A program made the translations under genes and the position numbers. From Syntrophorhabdaceae bacterium PtaU1.Bin034 (GTDB taxonomy: Bacteria; Desulfobacterota_G; Syntrophorhabdia; Syntrophorhabdales; WCHB1-27), in assembly GCA_002067405.1 (NCBI GenBank), contig MVRP01000057.1:1-21945 (forward strand): a DNA stretch of 21,945 nucleotides, read 5' to 3'. Below the pieces are notes generated by a model. It was not told where the DNA came from and searched no databases. It was given only the letters and a program-made list of their open reading frames with translations. This document shows, one piece after another, positions 1 to 7,252 of this stretch; the stretch's first letter is position 1; every line of letters begins with the position of its first letter.

Positions 1-331
1 AACGTCCGGGTTGCGACCCGTCTGTGGACGACGGGTGCCCCGCACCATTGGCTGAAGCATATGGAATGGTGCGCGACGCGCAGGGGGAGGGCTGTACGAG
101 TTCCGCACCCCAATGGAATAGGCTTCACTCGCCGGGTCGGACGTGAAGCACTTGAGAGCGAAGAAGGGGTTCGGAGGGGCTGGGGGAGCAGACATCAAAA
201 ACCGACGGTTTTGGTATTTCATGATTTGTTTTCCCCCTTCCAAGCTCCGTTTTCCCTTCTTCTTACTTGATATTCGTGCTCCGTTTTCATGAAACTTTTG
301 ACAATACCAGGAAAAAGATGTGTAGAAAAAC
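1..331. other. Gene-poor left end
   Basis: No open frame here resembles a known protein. A 69-codon frame at 61-270 has a composition like random translation and no convincing ribosome binding site. A short perfect palindrome, AAAACCG-A-CGGTTTT, lies at 198-212 and could be a small operator, but nothing supports a function. The left edge may contain the tail of something outside the window. Confidence 0.5.
298..326 (+). promoter_or_regulatory. Possible sigma-70 promoter
   Basis: A perfect -35 hexamer TTGACA at 298-303 is followed, after 17 bases, by a poor -10 (TGTAGA, 321-326). No gene follows on this strand. If real, it would make a short RNA that runs into the hairpin at 342-365. The weak -10 keeps this tentative. 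Confidence 0.25.
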
Positions 332-365
332 AAAAAGAGCCCCTTTGCCCGTCTTCGCGCAAAGG
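332..365 (-). terminator. Probable intrinsic terminator of the leftward response-regulator transcript
   Basis: Read on the minus strand, a 7-bp stem CCTTTGC/GCAAAGG (365-359 with 348-342) encloses a 10-base loop and is followed by GGCTC and then a T-rich tail (TTTTTGTTTTTC). It lies about 140 bases beyond the stop of the leftward response regulator and is the first hairpin with a T tract there. The few bases between stem and T tract make it imperfect. Confidence 0.45.
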
Positions 366-504
366 AAGCCCCGTTACCTTTGAGTTCTATGTTGTTGTAT
401 TTAATTAACTTTCGTGCATTGGCAAGACATTGTCAAGAAAAAAATAAACCAGCAGGAGGCAATGGTTATCTCACGTCGCGATGACGAATTATCATATATC
501 CATC

Positions 505-912
505 TCAGTTGCAGAAACGCCGAAGGGTTCGGGAGAGCACGATCCTGCTCACCGGCTTTTCGAGCACCTCACAGATTCCGGCAACCCTTACTCTCTCACG
601 TGTGATTTGATCCGGGCTCCCGGTAATCAGGACCACCGGGATATCTCTGCGGATGCTCTTTACTTGCTCCGACAGCCTGTCGCCCGTCATATCGACCATC
701 AGCAGATCTGTCAAAATAAGATCGAAGTGATCCGGATGTCTTTTGAAAGTCTTTAAGGCGTCAACACCGCTCCCCTCTGACACGAAGCGGTACCCCAGGC
801 TCTTCAGGGTGCCTCCCATCATCTCCCGTATTAATTCATCATCATCCACAAGCAATATTCTTTTTGTGGGCATCCTATCATGTAGTGTATATCCAATTCT
901 GTTCTCTTGCAT
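505..912 (-). CDS. Single-domain response regulator (CheY-like receiver)
   Basis: This is a stand-alone receiver domain of 135 residues with no output domain. The acidic pocket is visible as LLVDDDE (Asp23-25). The phospho-acceptor is Asp69 in LILTDLL, the conserved Thr is Thr97 in VLITGS, and the conserved Lys is Lys119 in LEKP. Such proteins relay phosphate between kinases or bind a target directly. The start at 912 is chosen because AAGGGG sits five bases upstream. An in-frame ATG at 972 would add 20 residues; its ATG overlaps the stop of a small upstream frame as ATGA, so it cannot be excluded, and a further ATG lies at 873. It is the only signalling gene here on the minus strand, divergent from the large kinase run. 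The receiver assignment is secure; its partner is unknown. Confidence 0.9.
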   Translation of the reverse strand: MQENRIGYTLHDRMPTKRILLVDDDELIREMMGGTLKSLGYRFVSEGSGVDALKTFKRHPDHFDLILTDLLMVDMTGDRLSEQVKSIRRDIPVVLITGSPDQITRERVRVAGICEVLEKPVSRIVLSRTLRRFCN

Positions 913-968
913 GTCAACCCCTTTATTCCGTCCTGTGCTCATTCCCCGCCATCGCCCGATGCCTGCCC

Positions 969-1094
969 TCATACAGGATTCGTTACCCGGAGGTTATCCC
1001 ACTGCAGGTCCCGGCATTGGAGACCGACAATCAGGAAACACAGACCGGTTAAAGCAATGGTCATGCCAAACGAACGCTGTTTCTTCGCTTTCAT
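969..1094 (-). CDS. Possible 41-residue single-pass membrane protein
   Basis: A short minus-strand frame encodes a Lys/Arg-rich N-terminus (residues 2-7), one hydrophobic segment at about residues 10-27 (MTIALTGLCFLIVGLQC) and a polar tail ending in NPV. The positive N-terminus would place it inside with the tail in the periplasm. Its TGA stop overlaps an ATG (972-970) in frame with the response regulator downstream, an arrangement typical of coupled translation. No good ribosome binding site is seen before the ATG at 1094; a longer in-frame version starting at 1208 looks like non-coding sequence. I do not recognise a family. It may be a real small membrane protein co-transcribed with the regulator, or chance. 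Confidence 0.35.
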   Translation of the reverse strand: MKAKKQRSFGMTIALTGLCFLIVGLQCRDLQWDNLRVTNPV

Positions 1095-1749
1095 AAGTAC
1101 CCGAAAGAACCGGGAATATAGATGCCTGGACCATGCATCCGGGCAGGGACCGTCAAGAAAGTGGCAAGGAGGGGTGGCAAGAACCCGTCGCACCTGTCGC
1201 GAAAGCAAATCCGCCAGGAGTGGAAACCACAGGGATATCGCCTACAGGTAGAGACAGGGAACAAACTTGCTCCTGATGACTTTATGAAAAACCCTGACGA
1301 ATGACAGGCTTTCCTTCGGCTTCCGGGAGGAATGCGGATAGAAAAAGAAACTCGGGAAATTCCCGAATTTTCATCCTTTACCCCCTGAAATGGCTGTGCT
1401 AAACTGAACATTGCCGTCAACAAGGAGGAAATGTCACTATTTTGCTTGCCTCGCATCAGAGGTCGTTCCTCGTTCCTCTGTCACGGATAGATAAGCTATA
1501 CGGGATGGAAAGTGAAAACACCGGAAGCCAATGTTGCTACGTTTTCAGCCGCGTCTCTGATTAAGGACTCGCACGGGTTTTTGCCCCTCCCCGCGGTGAA
1601 CGGGGCGAGAGATCATCGGGAATCCTGCCACAGCAACACCTCCCCACACGGCCGGAGAAAAGAGTTTTCCGTCGGGGACCCTTCCTCTTCTCCAATGTAC
1701 ATGCCTGTCCATACCTGACTGCCGACCGAATCGCTTCAGGAGCGCCGCG
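1095..1749. other. Gene-poor divergent region upstream of the large kinase
   Basis: About 650 bases separate the leftward regulator genes from the rightward kinase run. Frames on both strands here (for example 1091-1456 minus and 1512-1718 plus) have no domain-like features or good start signals. Visible structure includes a hairpin at 1352-1366 and a CCCCG/CGGGG stem near 1597-1615. Promoters for both divergent units must lie here, but I see no close match to a sigma-70 or sigma-54 consensus. Confidence 0.5.
1341..1366 (-). terminator. Weak hairpin with a T-rich tail on the minus strand
   Basis: TCGGGA-AAT-TCCCGA (1352-1366) forms a 6-bp stem with a 3-base loop. Read leftward it is followed by GTTTCTTTTTC. 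No clear minus-strand gene lies upstream of it, so it may be a remnant, an attenuator in the leftward leader, or chance. Confidence 0.2.
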
Positions 1750-4700
1750 ATGATGCTTGCGAGCTACGAAATCATTGAAAAGATCGCCGAAAGCCAGTAC
1801 TCCGCCGTGTACAAGGCGTATCACAAAAGAAGGCCGGACCGGCTGCTGGTGCTCAAAGCGCTGAAAGCGATCAATCTGACCGATCAGAAGAAATCCCAGT
1901 TCAGGCAGAAGATCGAGCACCTCAGGGTCCTCAATGATCCGCTGGTGATTGTACCACTCGTGTTCAGTGCGAGAGACGGAATGTGTTTCATTACGCAGGA
2001 CTACTTCCCCGGAGTCGCCCTCAATACCCTGAGGGAGGCCCATCCGCGAACTTCCTTAAAGGATTTTTTTACTATCGCCTGCGGGTTGGCCCGGGCTCTG
2101 GACAAGGTCCATGAAGCAGGGATTATCCATGGCGGGATCAAGCCGCACAATATCCTCGTGGACCCGGTCTCACTTGACATCCGTCTCATAGACTTCATGA
2201 GCACCGTAGATGTGAGAGATGTGAGCCACTTCATTTACGACCCCTCTTTCATCAAAGATACCCTCGCCTATACCTCACCGGAGCAGACGGGACGGATCAA
2301 CCACCGGGTCGTTTTTTCCTCCGACCTCTATTCTCTCGGCATTGTCTTCTACGAGCTTCTGACCGGCCGTCTTCCGTTCTTGTCCGATGATCCCCTCGAG
2401 GTGATCCATTCACACCTCGCCGAAGACGCGCCGGAGGTCCACGAACTGAGGCCGGATATCCCGGTCGTGTTAAGCAGGATTGTTGCCAGGCTGATGCTCA
2501 AAGAGCCCGAGAAGCGCTACCAGAGCAGCAACGGCCTTCTGGCTGACCTTGTTCGATGCAGGGATGAGTTTGCGTCTACCGGCACCATACAGGAATTCCC
2601 GCTGGAAAGCTGTGTCTATACACACCGGGTTACCTTCATTTCCAAAATGGTGGGGCGCGACGAAGAGGCCGGGATCATTCTTGATGAGTACGAGCATGTT
2701 GCCTCGGGCACCTTTCGGTCGCTCTTTATCTCCGGGCTGTCGGGCATCGGAAAGACCCGTCTTATCCAGGAGCTGCAAAAGCCGATCGTGAGGCACAGGG
2801 GTTATTTCACGTCGGGGAAGTTCGACGTATACCAGAAGAATATCCCTTACAGCTCCTTGATCCAGGCTTTCAGAAATCTGATGCGGACCTTCCTTACCGA
2901 AAGCGACGAAAGGGTCGCTGCCTGGAAAGGGCGGATACTGAAGGCTGTCGGGCAAAATGGAAAGGTCCTGACCGACGTAATCCCTGAGCTCGAGATATTG
3001 ATCGGTCGGCAGCCCGAGGTGCGCGAGCTTCCCCCGGTTGAGTCGTTGAACCGGTTTCATGACGTCTTTGGCCGGTTTCTGGCCTGTCTGGCGAGCGAGG
3101 AGAACCCTCTGACCCTCTTCATCGACGACCTCCAGTGGTGCGATGCAGCATCTTTCGACTTCATGGCAAACGTATTTGCCGGTTACAAGGACTACCCCTA
3201 TCTTCTCTTCCTGGGGGCGTATCGTCACAATGAGGTGGATTCGAGCCATCCCCTCACCAAACTCGTCAGGAACATCAGGGAGGGGAACCGACCCCTCAAG
3301 GAGATCAGATTGGGGCCGCTCGCACCCGAGCACTGCCATGAGATGGTATCGTACATTCTCGACTCTCCCCTTGCCCAAACAAAAACCCTGGCCGACTTCA
3401 TAGGCGATCTGAGCGAAGGTAACCCGCTCTTTGTCAGTGAAAGCCTCTCATACCTTCACAATGAAGACCTTCTTTTTCTGGATGAAGATGCCGGATGGCA
3501 ATGGGACATGGAAAAGATACGTCGGTCCAACATGCCTACCACAGTGGTCGCCCTCTTCAGCGCAAAGATCCGGAAGCTCCCTCAGGACCTCATAGACCTG
3601 CTTGAATATTGCGCCTGCATGGGGAACACCTTTTCGCCCGCTGATCTGTCGTTGATCAGGGAAATGACCCTGGTCGGGACCTTCGAGATGTTGAAGCCTG
3701 CCCTCGGACAGGGGTTGCTCATAGAAAACAAGGGCCAGTTGCAGTTTGTCCATGACAAGGTCCAGGAGGCGGCTCTGTCCGCCATCGCTGCGGAAAGACG
3801 CCGCCAGATACACCGGCAGGTAGGCAATCACCTCCTCGCAGCCGTACCCGAGGGCACCGACCTGCAAAAGCTCGACAACCTGTTCGCCATCGTCTCCCAT
3901 CTCAACCTGGGAAAAGAAGAGGATCCTGATCCCGCCTCAGCCTATCTCCTGTCGGACCTCAACTACCACGCCGGCAACAAGGCCCTGGACTCCCTCGCCA
4001 CGGACGCAGCGAACGAATACTTCAATCTTAGCCGGAAGATGCTCCCCGGTGACTGCTGGCAGGAGGCCCGCTACGACCGCACCTTCAGAGTATACCAGAA
4101 GGCGGCAAAGACGGAGCTCATGTGCGGCAACTATGCCGATTCGGAAAAGTTGCTTGCCGAGCTGCTCGACCATGCAAAAACCGACCTGGACAAGGCAGAA
4201 TGCCTGGCCGAGCAGACGACGTCCCTTTCATCCATAGGCAATTTCATCAGGGCTATCGAAACGGCCAATCGCGGCCTCGCCTATTTCGGCAAGGCCATCC
4301 CCGACAGCCCTGACGAAGCGGACGCCAAAAGAAGGGATCTTATGGCGGAAATCGCCTCGAAGAACGTCGACGTCTGGGATACGATCCTCAACATGCCCTT
4401 TACAAAGGACAGAAAGAGCAAGATCGAGCTTGCCTTCTACAGCGAGCTGATCCCGGACCTCTATATGTCCGGCCTCGTGCCGCAGCTTTATCTCTCGGCC
4501 GCCCAATCCACCCAGCACTGCCTGGCCGGCGGCATGGACGAATCGGTGATCTATTCCTTCAGCATCATGGGGCTGCAATTGGGCGAGCAGGAGGAGTTCG
4601 AACAGGCCTTCAAGTACGAGGACCTTGCCCGGGACCTGTCCGCGAAATACCCGAACACTTTCGGCGCCACGCGCGGCATGAACGGGATTGTCTGGTGCAA

Positions 4701-7242
4701 CATGCATTCGAGGAGCCATCCGGCACAGATCGTCGAATACTGCCTCAAATCGATCCAGTGCGGAAAGAACTGCGGCGATCTCTACAATGCGGGCCTTTCG
4801 TACGGCCCCCTCATGTGGAACCTTCAGGTTCAGGGAGCGGACCTATCCGCTATCGAGGACTACGCGCAGGAATGCCTTCAGTTCTCCAACAGATACCACC
4901 TTTCTTTCTCTGTGGGGCTCGCCGAAGCCATGCAGGCAGGGTGGATCGAGCCGATGAAGAAGGACTACGCGCCGGCGCGGATAACGGGTAAAGCGGGCAT
5001 CGAGAGGGACGAACCGCAAGCGCGTACCCGGACGGAGGAGGGGGCGACGCAAGCCCAGCCACATCCGAGCGAAGCGAGCATTGAGGGGGAGGCCGGGGCA
5101 CCCGCAAAGCGGGTCGTGACTTCGTTCGTGGAGGGGGCGACGCAAGCCCAGCCACATCCGAGCGAAGCGAGCATTGAGGGGGAGGCTCCACGGACTTCGT
5201 TCGTGGAGGGGGCGACGCAAGCCCCAATAATTGCGCGGAAGCTAAAAACATGGGAAGAGAACAACCACATTGCCTCGGCGGGAAGCTACTATGTCCACAT
5301 GGCCCTGACGCACTATTATCTCGGAAAGCACGAAAAGGCACAGGAGTTTCTGGAGGGGGTGCGGAAGTACCTGTCAGGGCTCACGGACAACGTGCTGAAG
5401 AGACAGTGGCATGTCTTTCTGGTACTGAATGCGCTCAAACTGTACGAGTTGCGAGTTGCGGATCGCGGATCGCGGGTTGAGAAACCGAAGATGCAGGGCT
5501 CAGAGGTTTCAACGCGAAACGAGGAACACGGAACAGACAATGGCGAGAGGGCGTCGCTGGATGCGTTGATGGCCGAAATCCGGCCTCTTATCAAGAAGAT
5601 CGAGACATGGGCCGCCCTCGGGCCCTTGCTCGGACCCTACCTCGCCTTTCTCCATGCCGAGCTGGAGAGGGTCACCGGCGACGTTAAATCTGCCGGAAAC
5701 CTTTACCTCGACGCAATCAACACTGCCCACGAACAAAAGTATACGTTCCTCGAAGGTCATCTCAACGAGTGTTTGGGTGAACTCCTTCGCGAGGCCGATT
5801 ACTGCTCCGCAAGGCTGTATTTCGTCGAAGCTGTCCGCTTGTACAGGAAATGTGGCGCCGGGCGCAAAGAGATCAACCTCATTGAAAGACATTCCGAGTA
5901 CTTCGAGGAAGAAAAAGCGCCTTACTCGGAAGCCCGGGCTGTATCTCCCGCCTCCCACACGCTCCCCAACCTTGACGTCGATTACCTGATGAAATCGTCC
6001 CTCGCCATTTCTGCTGAGATGGAGCCGGATGCCTTGCTGAAGAAGATCATGAACACCGTCATCCAGGCCTCGGGGGCGCAGCACGGCTATCTGCTTATGG
6101 AAGAGGGAGGCAACCTTCTTGTCCGTGCCGAAAGTCACGCAGGCAAAGGTGCGACAAGTATCCTGAACCAAAAACTTGAAGATGCCCCGGACATTTGCAA
6201 GGCGGTAGCCCGTTACGTTTACCGGACCGGAGAGAGGGTCATTTTCAACGATGCCTCACTGGAATGCACCCTGAGAGGCAGCCCCGATTGTCCTGACATG
6301 CATTTACGTTCTCTTCTGTGTCTCCCCGTGATCAAACAGTCAAAGATGATAGGCATCCTCTACCTGGAAAACCGTCTGGCCGATTCGGTATTCACTGCCG
6401 AGAAGACACAGATGACGGAGCTGCTCACATCCCAGGCAGCCATATCATTAGAGAACTCAAGGCTGGTCGAGGAGATGAGGAGCGCGGAGGACCAGATCAA
6501 AAAGTCGCTGACAGAAAAGGAGGCGCTCCTCAAGGAAGTCCACCACCGAGTCAAGAACAACCTTCAGATCATTCAAAGCATGCTCAACCTTCAGCGGCCT
6601 CATATCAAAGACGGAGAAGCGATCGAACTGTTCAAGGAGAGCCAGAACCGGGTCTATTCGATGGCCCTTATTCACGAAAAGCTGTACCGTTCCGAGTCGC
6701 TCGCGAGAATAGACCTCTCCGAATACATCCGAAGCCTCACGGCCAACCTGTTCCTTTCTTACGGGGTGAGTGAAAGGATCGTAATACCGCGTATATCCGT
6801 TGAAGACATTACGCTCGACATCGATATGGTGATTCCCTGTGCCCTGGTCATCAACGAGCTCGTCTCGAATTCGCTGAAGCATGCCTTTCCGGATTACCCG
6901 AGCCGCCTGCCCGAGAGCGGAGAGGTACGGATTGAATTGAGGCGGGAGAATACGGAGGGGAGAGACAAAAGGCGAGATGGGAGAGAGGAGAGGGAAGAGG
7001 GGGGATGGAGGAGGGGAGAGGTGACCCCGGACCCGATTCGGGGGCGCAGTCTTCCATCTCCCCTCGGATTGATACTGACAGTCAGCGACAACGGCGTGGG
7101 TTTGCCGGAGGACTTCGAAATAGAGAACTGTGGTTCCCTGGGACTGAAGCTGGTGAGCGTGCTGGTAAGACAGCTCAAGGGAACAATAGAGGTAAACCGG
7201 TCGGATCAAACTCGGTTCTCGATCAGATTTGAAGCAAAGTGA
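1750..7242 (+). CDS. Trifunctional Ser/Thr (pseudo)kinase / AAA ATPase / TPR / GAF / sensor histidine kinase
   Basis: An 1830-residue cytoplasmic signalling protein of the trifunctional kinase/ATP-binding/histidine-kinase family known from cyanobacteria and deltaproteobacteria. Visible order: Ser/Thr kinase-like domain (about 6-275); AAA ATPase (from about 301) with Walker A GLSGIGKT (329-336) and Walker B LFIDDLQW (Asp459-460); a long helical TPR-like region (about 700-1400); GAF domain (about 1415-1570); HisKA_2 dimerisation motif EVHHRVKNNLQ (His1598/1599); HATPase with N box INELVSNSLKH (Asn1702) and G1 box DNGVG (Asp1780). The kinase domain keeps Lys36 but lacks a glycine loop, reads HGGIKPHN (127-134) instead of HRDxKPxN, and DFM (148-150) instead of DFG, so it is probably a pseudokinase. 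In-frame repeat-like insertions lie at about 1077-1160, 1235-1268 and 1734-1774. CAGGAG stands seven bases before the ATG; an ATG at 1753 is equally possible. The next gene begins 10 bases after its stop, implying an operon. Confidence 0.93.
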   Translation: MMLASYEIIEKIAESQYSAVYKAYHKRRPDRLLVLKALKAINLTDQKKSQFRQKIEHLRVLNDPLVIVPLVFSARDGMCFITQDYFPGVALNTLREAHPRTSLKDFFTIACGLARALDKVHEAGIIHGGIKPHNILVDPVSLDIRLIDFMSTVDVRDVSHFIYDPSFIKDTLAYTSPEQTGRINHRVVFSSDLYSLGIVFYELLTGRLPFLSDDPLEVIHSHLAEDAPEVHELRPDIPVVLSRIVARLMLKEPEKRYQSSNGLLADLVRCRDEFASTGTIQEFPLESCVYTHRVTFISKMVGRDEEAGIILDEYEHVASGTFRSLFISGLSGIGKTRLIQELQKPIVRHRGYFTSGKFDVYQKNIPYSSLIQAFRNLMRTFLTESDERVAAWKGRILKAVGQNGKVLTDVIPELEILIGRQPEVRELPPVESLNRFHDVFGRFLACLASEENPLTLFIDDLQWCDAASFDFMANVFAGYKDYPYLLFLGAYRHNEVDSSHPLTKLVRNIREGNRPLKEIRLGPLAPEHCHEMVSYILDSPLAQTKTLADFIGDLSEGNPLFVSESLSYLHNEDLLFLDEDAGWQWDMEKIRRSNMPTTVVALFSAKIRKLPQDLIDLLEYCACMGNTFSPADLSLIREMTLVGTFEMLKPALGQGLLIENKGQLQFVHDKVQEAALSAIAAERRRQIHRQVGNHLLAAVPEGTDLQKLDNLFAIVSHLNLGKEEDPDPASAYLLSDLNYHAGNKALDSLATDAANEYFNLSRKMLPGDCWQEARYDRTFRVYQKAAKTELMCGNYADSEKLLAELLDHAKTDLDKAECLAEQTTSLSSIGNFIRAIETANRGLAYFGKAIPDSPDEADAKRRDLMAEIASKNVDVWDTILNMPFTKDRKSKIELAFYSELIPDLYMSGLVPQLYLSAAQSTQHCLAGGMDESVIYSFSIMGLQLGEQEEFEQAFKYEDLARDLSAKYPNTFGATRGMNGIVWCNMHSRSHPAQIVEYCLKSIQCGKNCGDLYNAGLSYGPLMWNLQVQGADLSAIEDYAQECLQFSNRYHLSFSVGLAEAMQAGWIEPMKKDYAPARITGKAGIERDEPQARTRTEEGATQAQPHPSEASIEGEAGAPAKRVVTSFVEGATQAQPHPSEASIEGEAPRTSFVEGATQAPIIARKLKTWEENNHIASAGSYYVHMALTHYYLGKHEKAQEFLEGVRKYLSGLTDNVLKRQWHVFLVLNALKLYELRVADRGSRVEKPKMQGSEVSTRNEEHGTDNGERASLDALMAEIRPLIKKIETWAALGPLLGPYLAFLHAELERVTGDVKSAGNLYLDAINTAHEQKYTFLEGHLNECLGELLREADYCSARLYFVEAVRLYRKCGAGRKEINLIERHSEYFEEEKAPYSEARAVSPASHTLPNLDVDYLMKSSLAISAEMEPDALLKKIMNTVIQASGAQHGYLLMEEGGNLLVRAESHAGKGATSILNQKLEDAPDICKAVARYVYRTGERVIFNDASLECTLRGSPDCPDMHLRSLLCLPVIKQSKMIGILYLENRLADSVFTAEKTQMTELLTSQAAISLENSRLVEEMRSAEDQIKKSLTEKEALLKEVHHRVKNNLQIIQSMLNLQRPHIKDGEAIELFKESQNRVYSMALIHEKLYRSESLARIDLSEYIRSLTANLFLSYGVSERIVIPRISVEDITLDIDMVIPCALVINELVSNSLKHAFPDYPSRLPESGEVRIELRRENTEGRDKRRDGREEREEGGWRRGEVTPDPIRGRSLPSPLGLILTVSDNGVGLPEDFEIENCGSLGLKLVSVLVRQLKGTIEVNRSDQTRFSIRFEAK
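5038..5224 (+). repeat. In-frame direct repeats inside the trifunctional kinase gene
   Basis: A 56-base unit occurs twice with no mismatch, at 5038-5093 and 5131-5186, each encoding EGATQAQPHPSEASIEGEA. A third, truncated copy shares 32 bases with the second (5118-5149 and 5193-5224), including the preceding GACTTCGTTCGTG. Copy spacings of 93 and 75 bases are multiples of three, so the frame is kept. A small perfect hairpin CCCGC-AAA-GCGGG (5101-5113) lies between copies. The encoded Pro/Glu/Ala-rich segment interrupts a TPR-like helical region, which suggests insertion of a dispersed, palindrome-type intergenic element. Confidence 0.9.
5452..5553 (+). repeat. Low-complexity in-frame insertion
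   Basis: The stretch begins with short iterations (GTTGCGAGTTGCG, then GCGGATCGCGGATCGCGGG) and encodes a polar, charged linker (residues about 1235-1268, with EVSTRNEEHGTDNGER) between TPR-like helices. It resembles intergenic simple-sequence DNA captured in frame. Boundaries are by eye. Confidence 0.5.
7011..7065 (+). repeat. Nested palindromic element within the HATPase coding region
   Basis: A perfect 9-bp inverted repeat GAGGGGAGA (7011-7019) / TCTCCCCTC (7057-7065) encloses a second stem CCCCG (7025-7029) / CGGGG (7039-7043). It follows a strongly purine-rich tract (about 6953-7020). Together they encode about 40 extra residues between the N box and G1 box of the histidine kinase. The form is that of a REP-like palindrome; no second copy of this element was seen in the window. 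Confidence 0.6.
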
Positions 7243-7252
7243 GGAAACTATC

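Noticed and set aside
20..34. 15-base sequence shared with 14712-14726 (GTCTGTGGACGACGG)
   Set aside because: The match does not extend on either side. One such match in 22 kb of GC-rich sequence is close to chance expectation, so I do not call it a repeat.
340..385. Resemblance to part of a c-di-GMP-I (GEMM) riboswitch (GCAAAGG ... AGCCCCGTTACC)
   Set aside because: The upstream GGCAAACC arm and the second hairpin are missing and no gene follows in the right orientation, so the likeness is superficial.
1422..1487. AAGGAGG followed by ATG at 1431 and a 19-codon frame
   Set aside because: The spacing between AAGGAGG and ATG is only two bases, the peptide is unremarkable, and no promoter is evident.
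2470..3378. 302-codon minus-strand ORF inside the trifunctional kinase gene
   Set aside because: It is antisense to the AAA ATPase domain, whose Walker motifs are clear on the plus strand. The minus product has no domain and arises from the GC-rich codon bias of the real gene.
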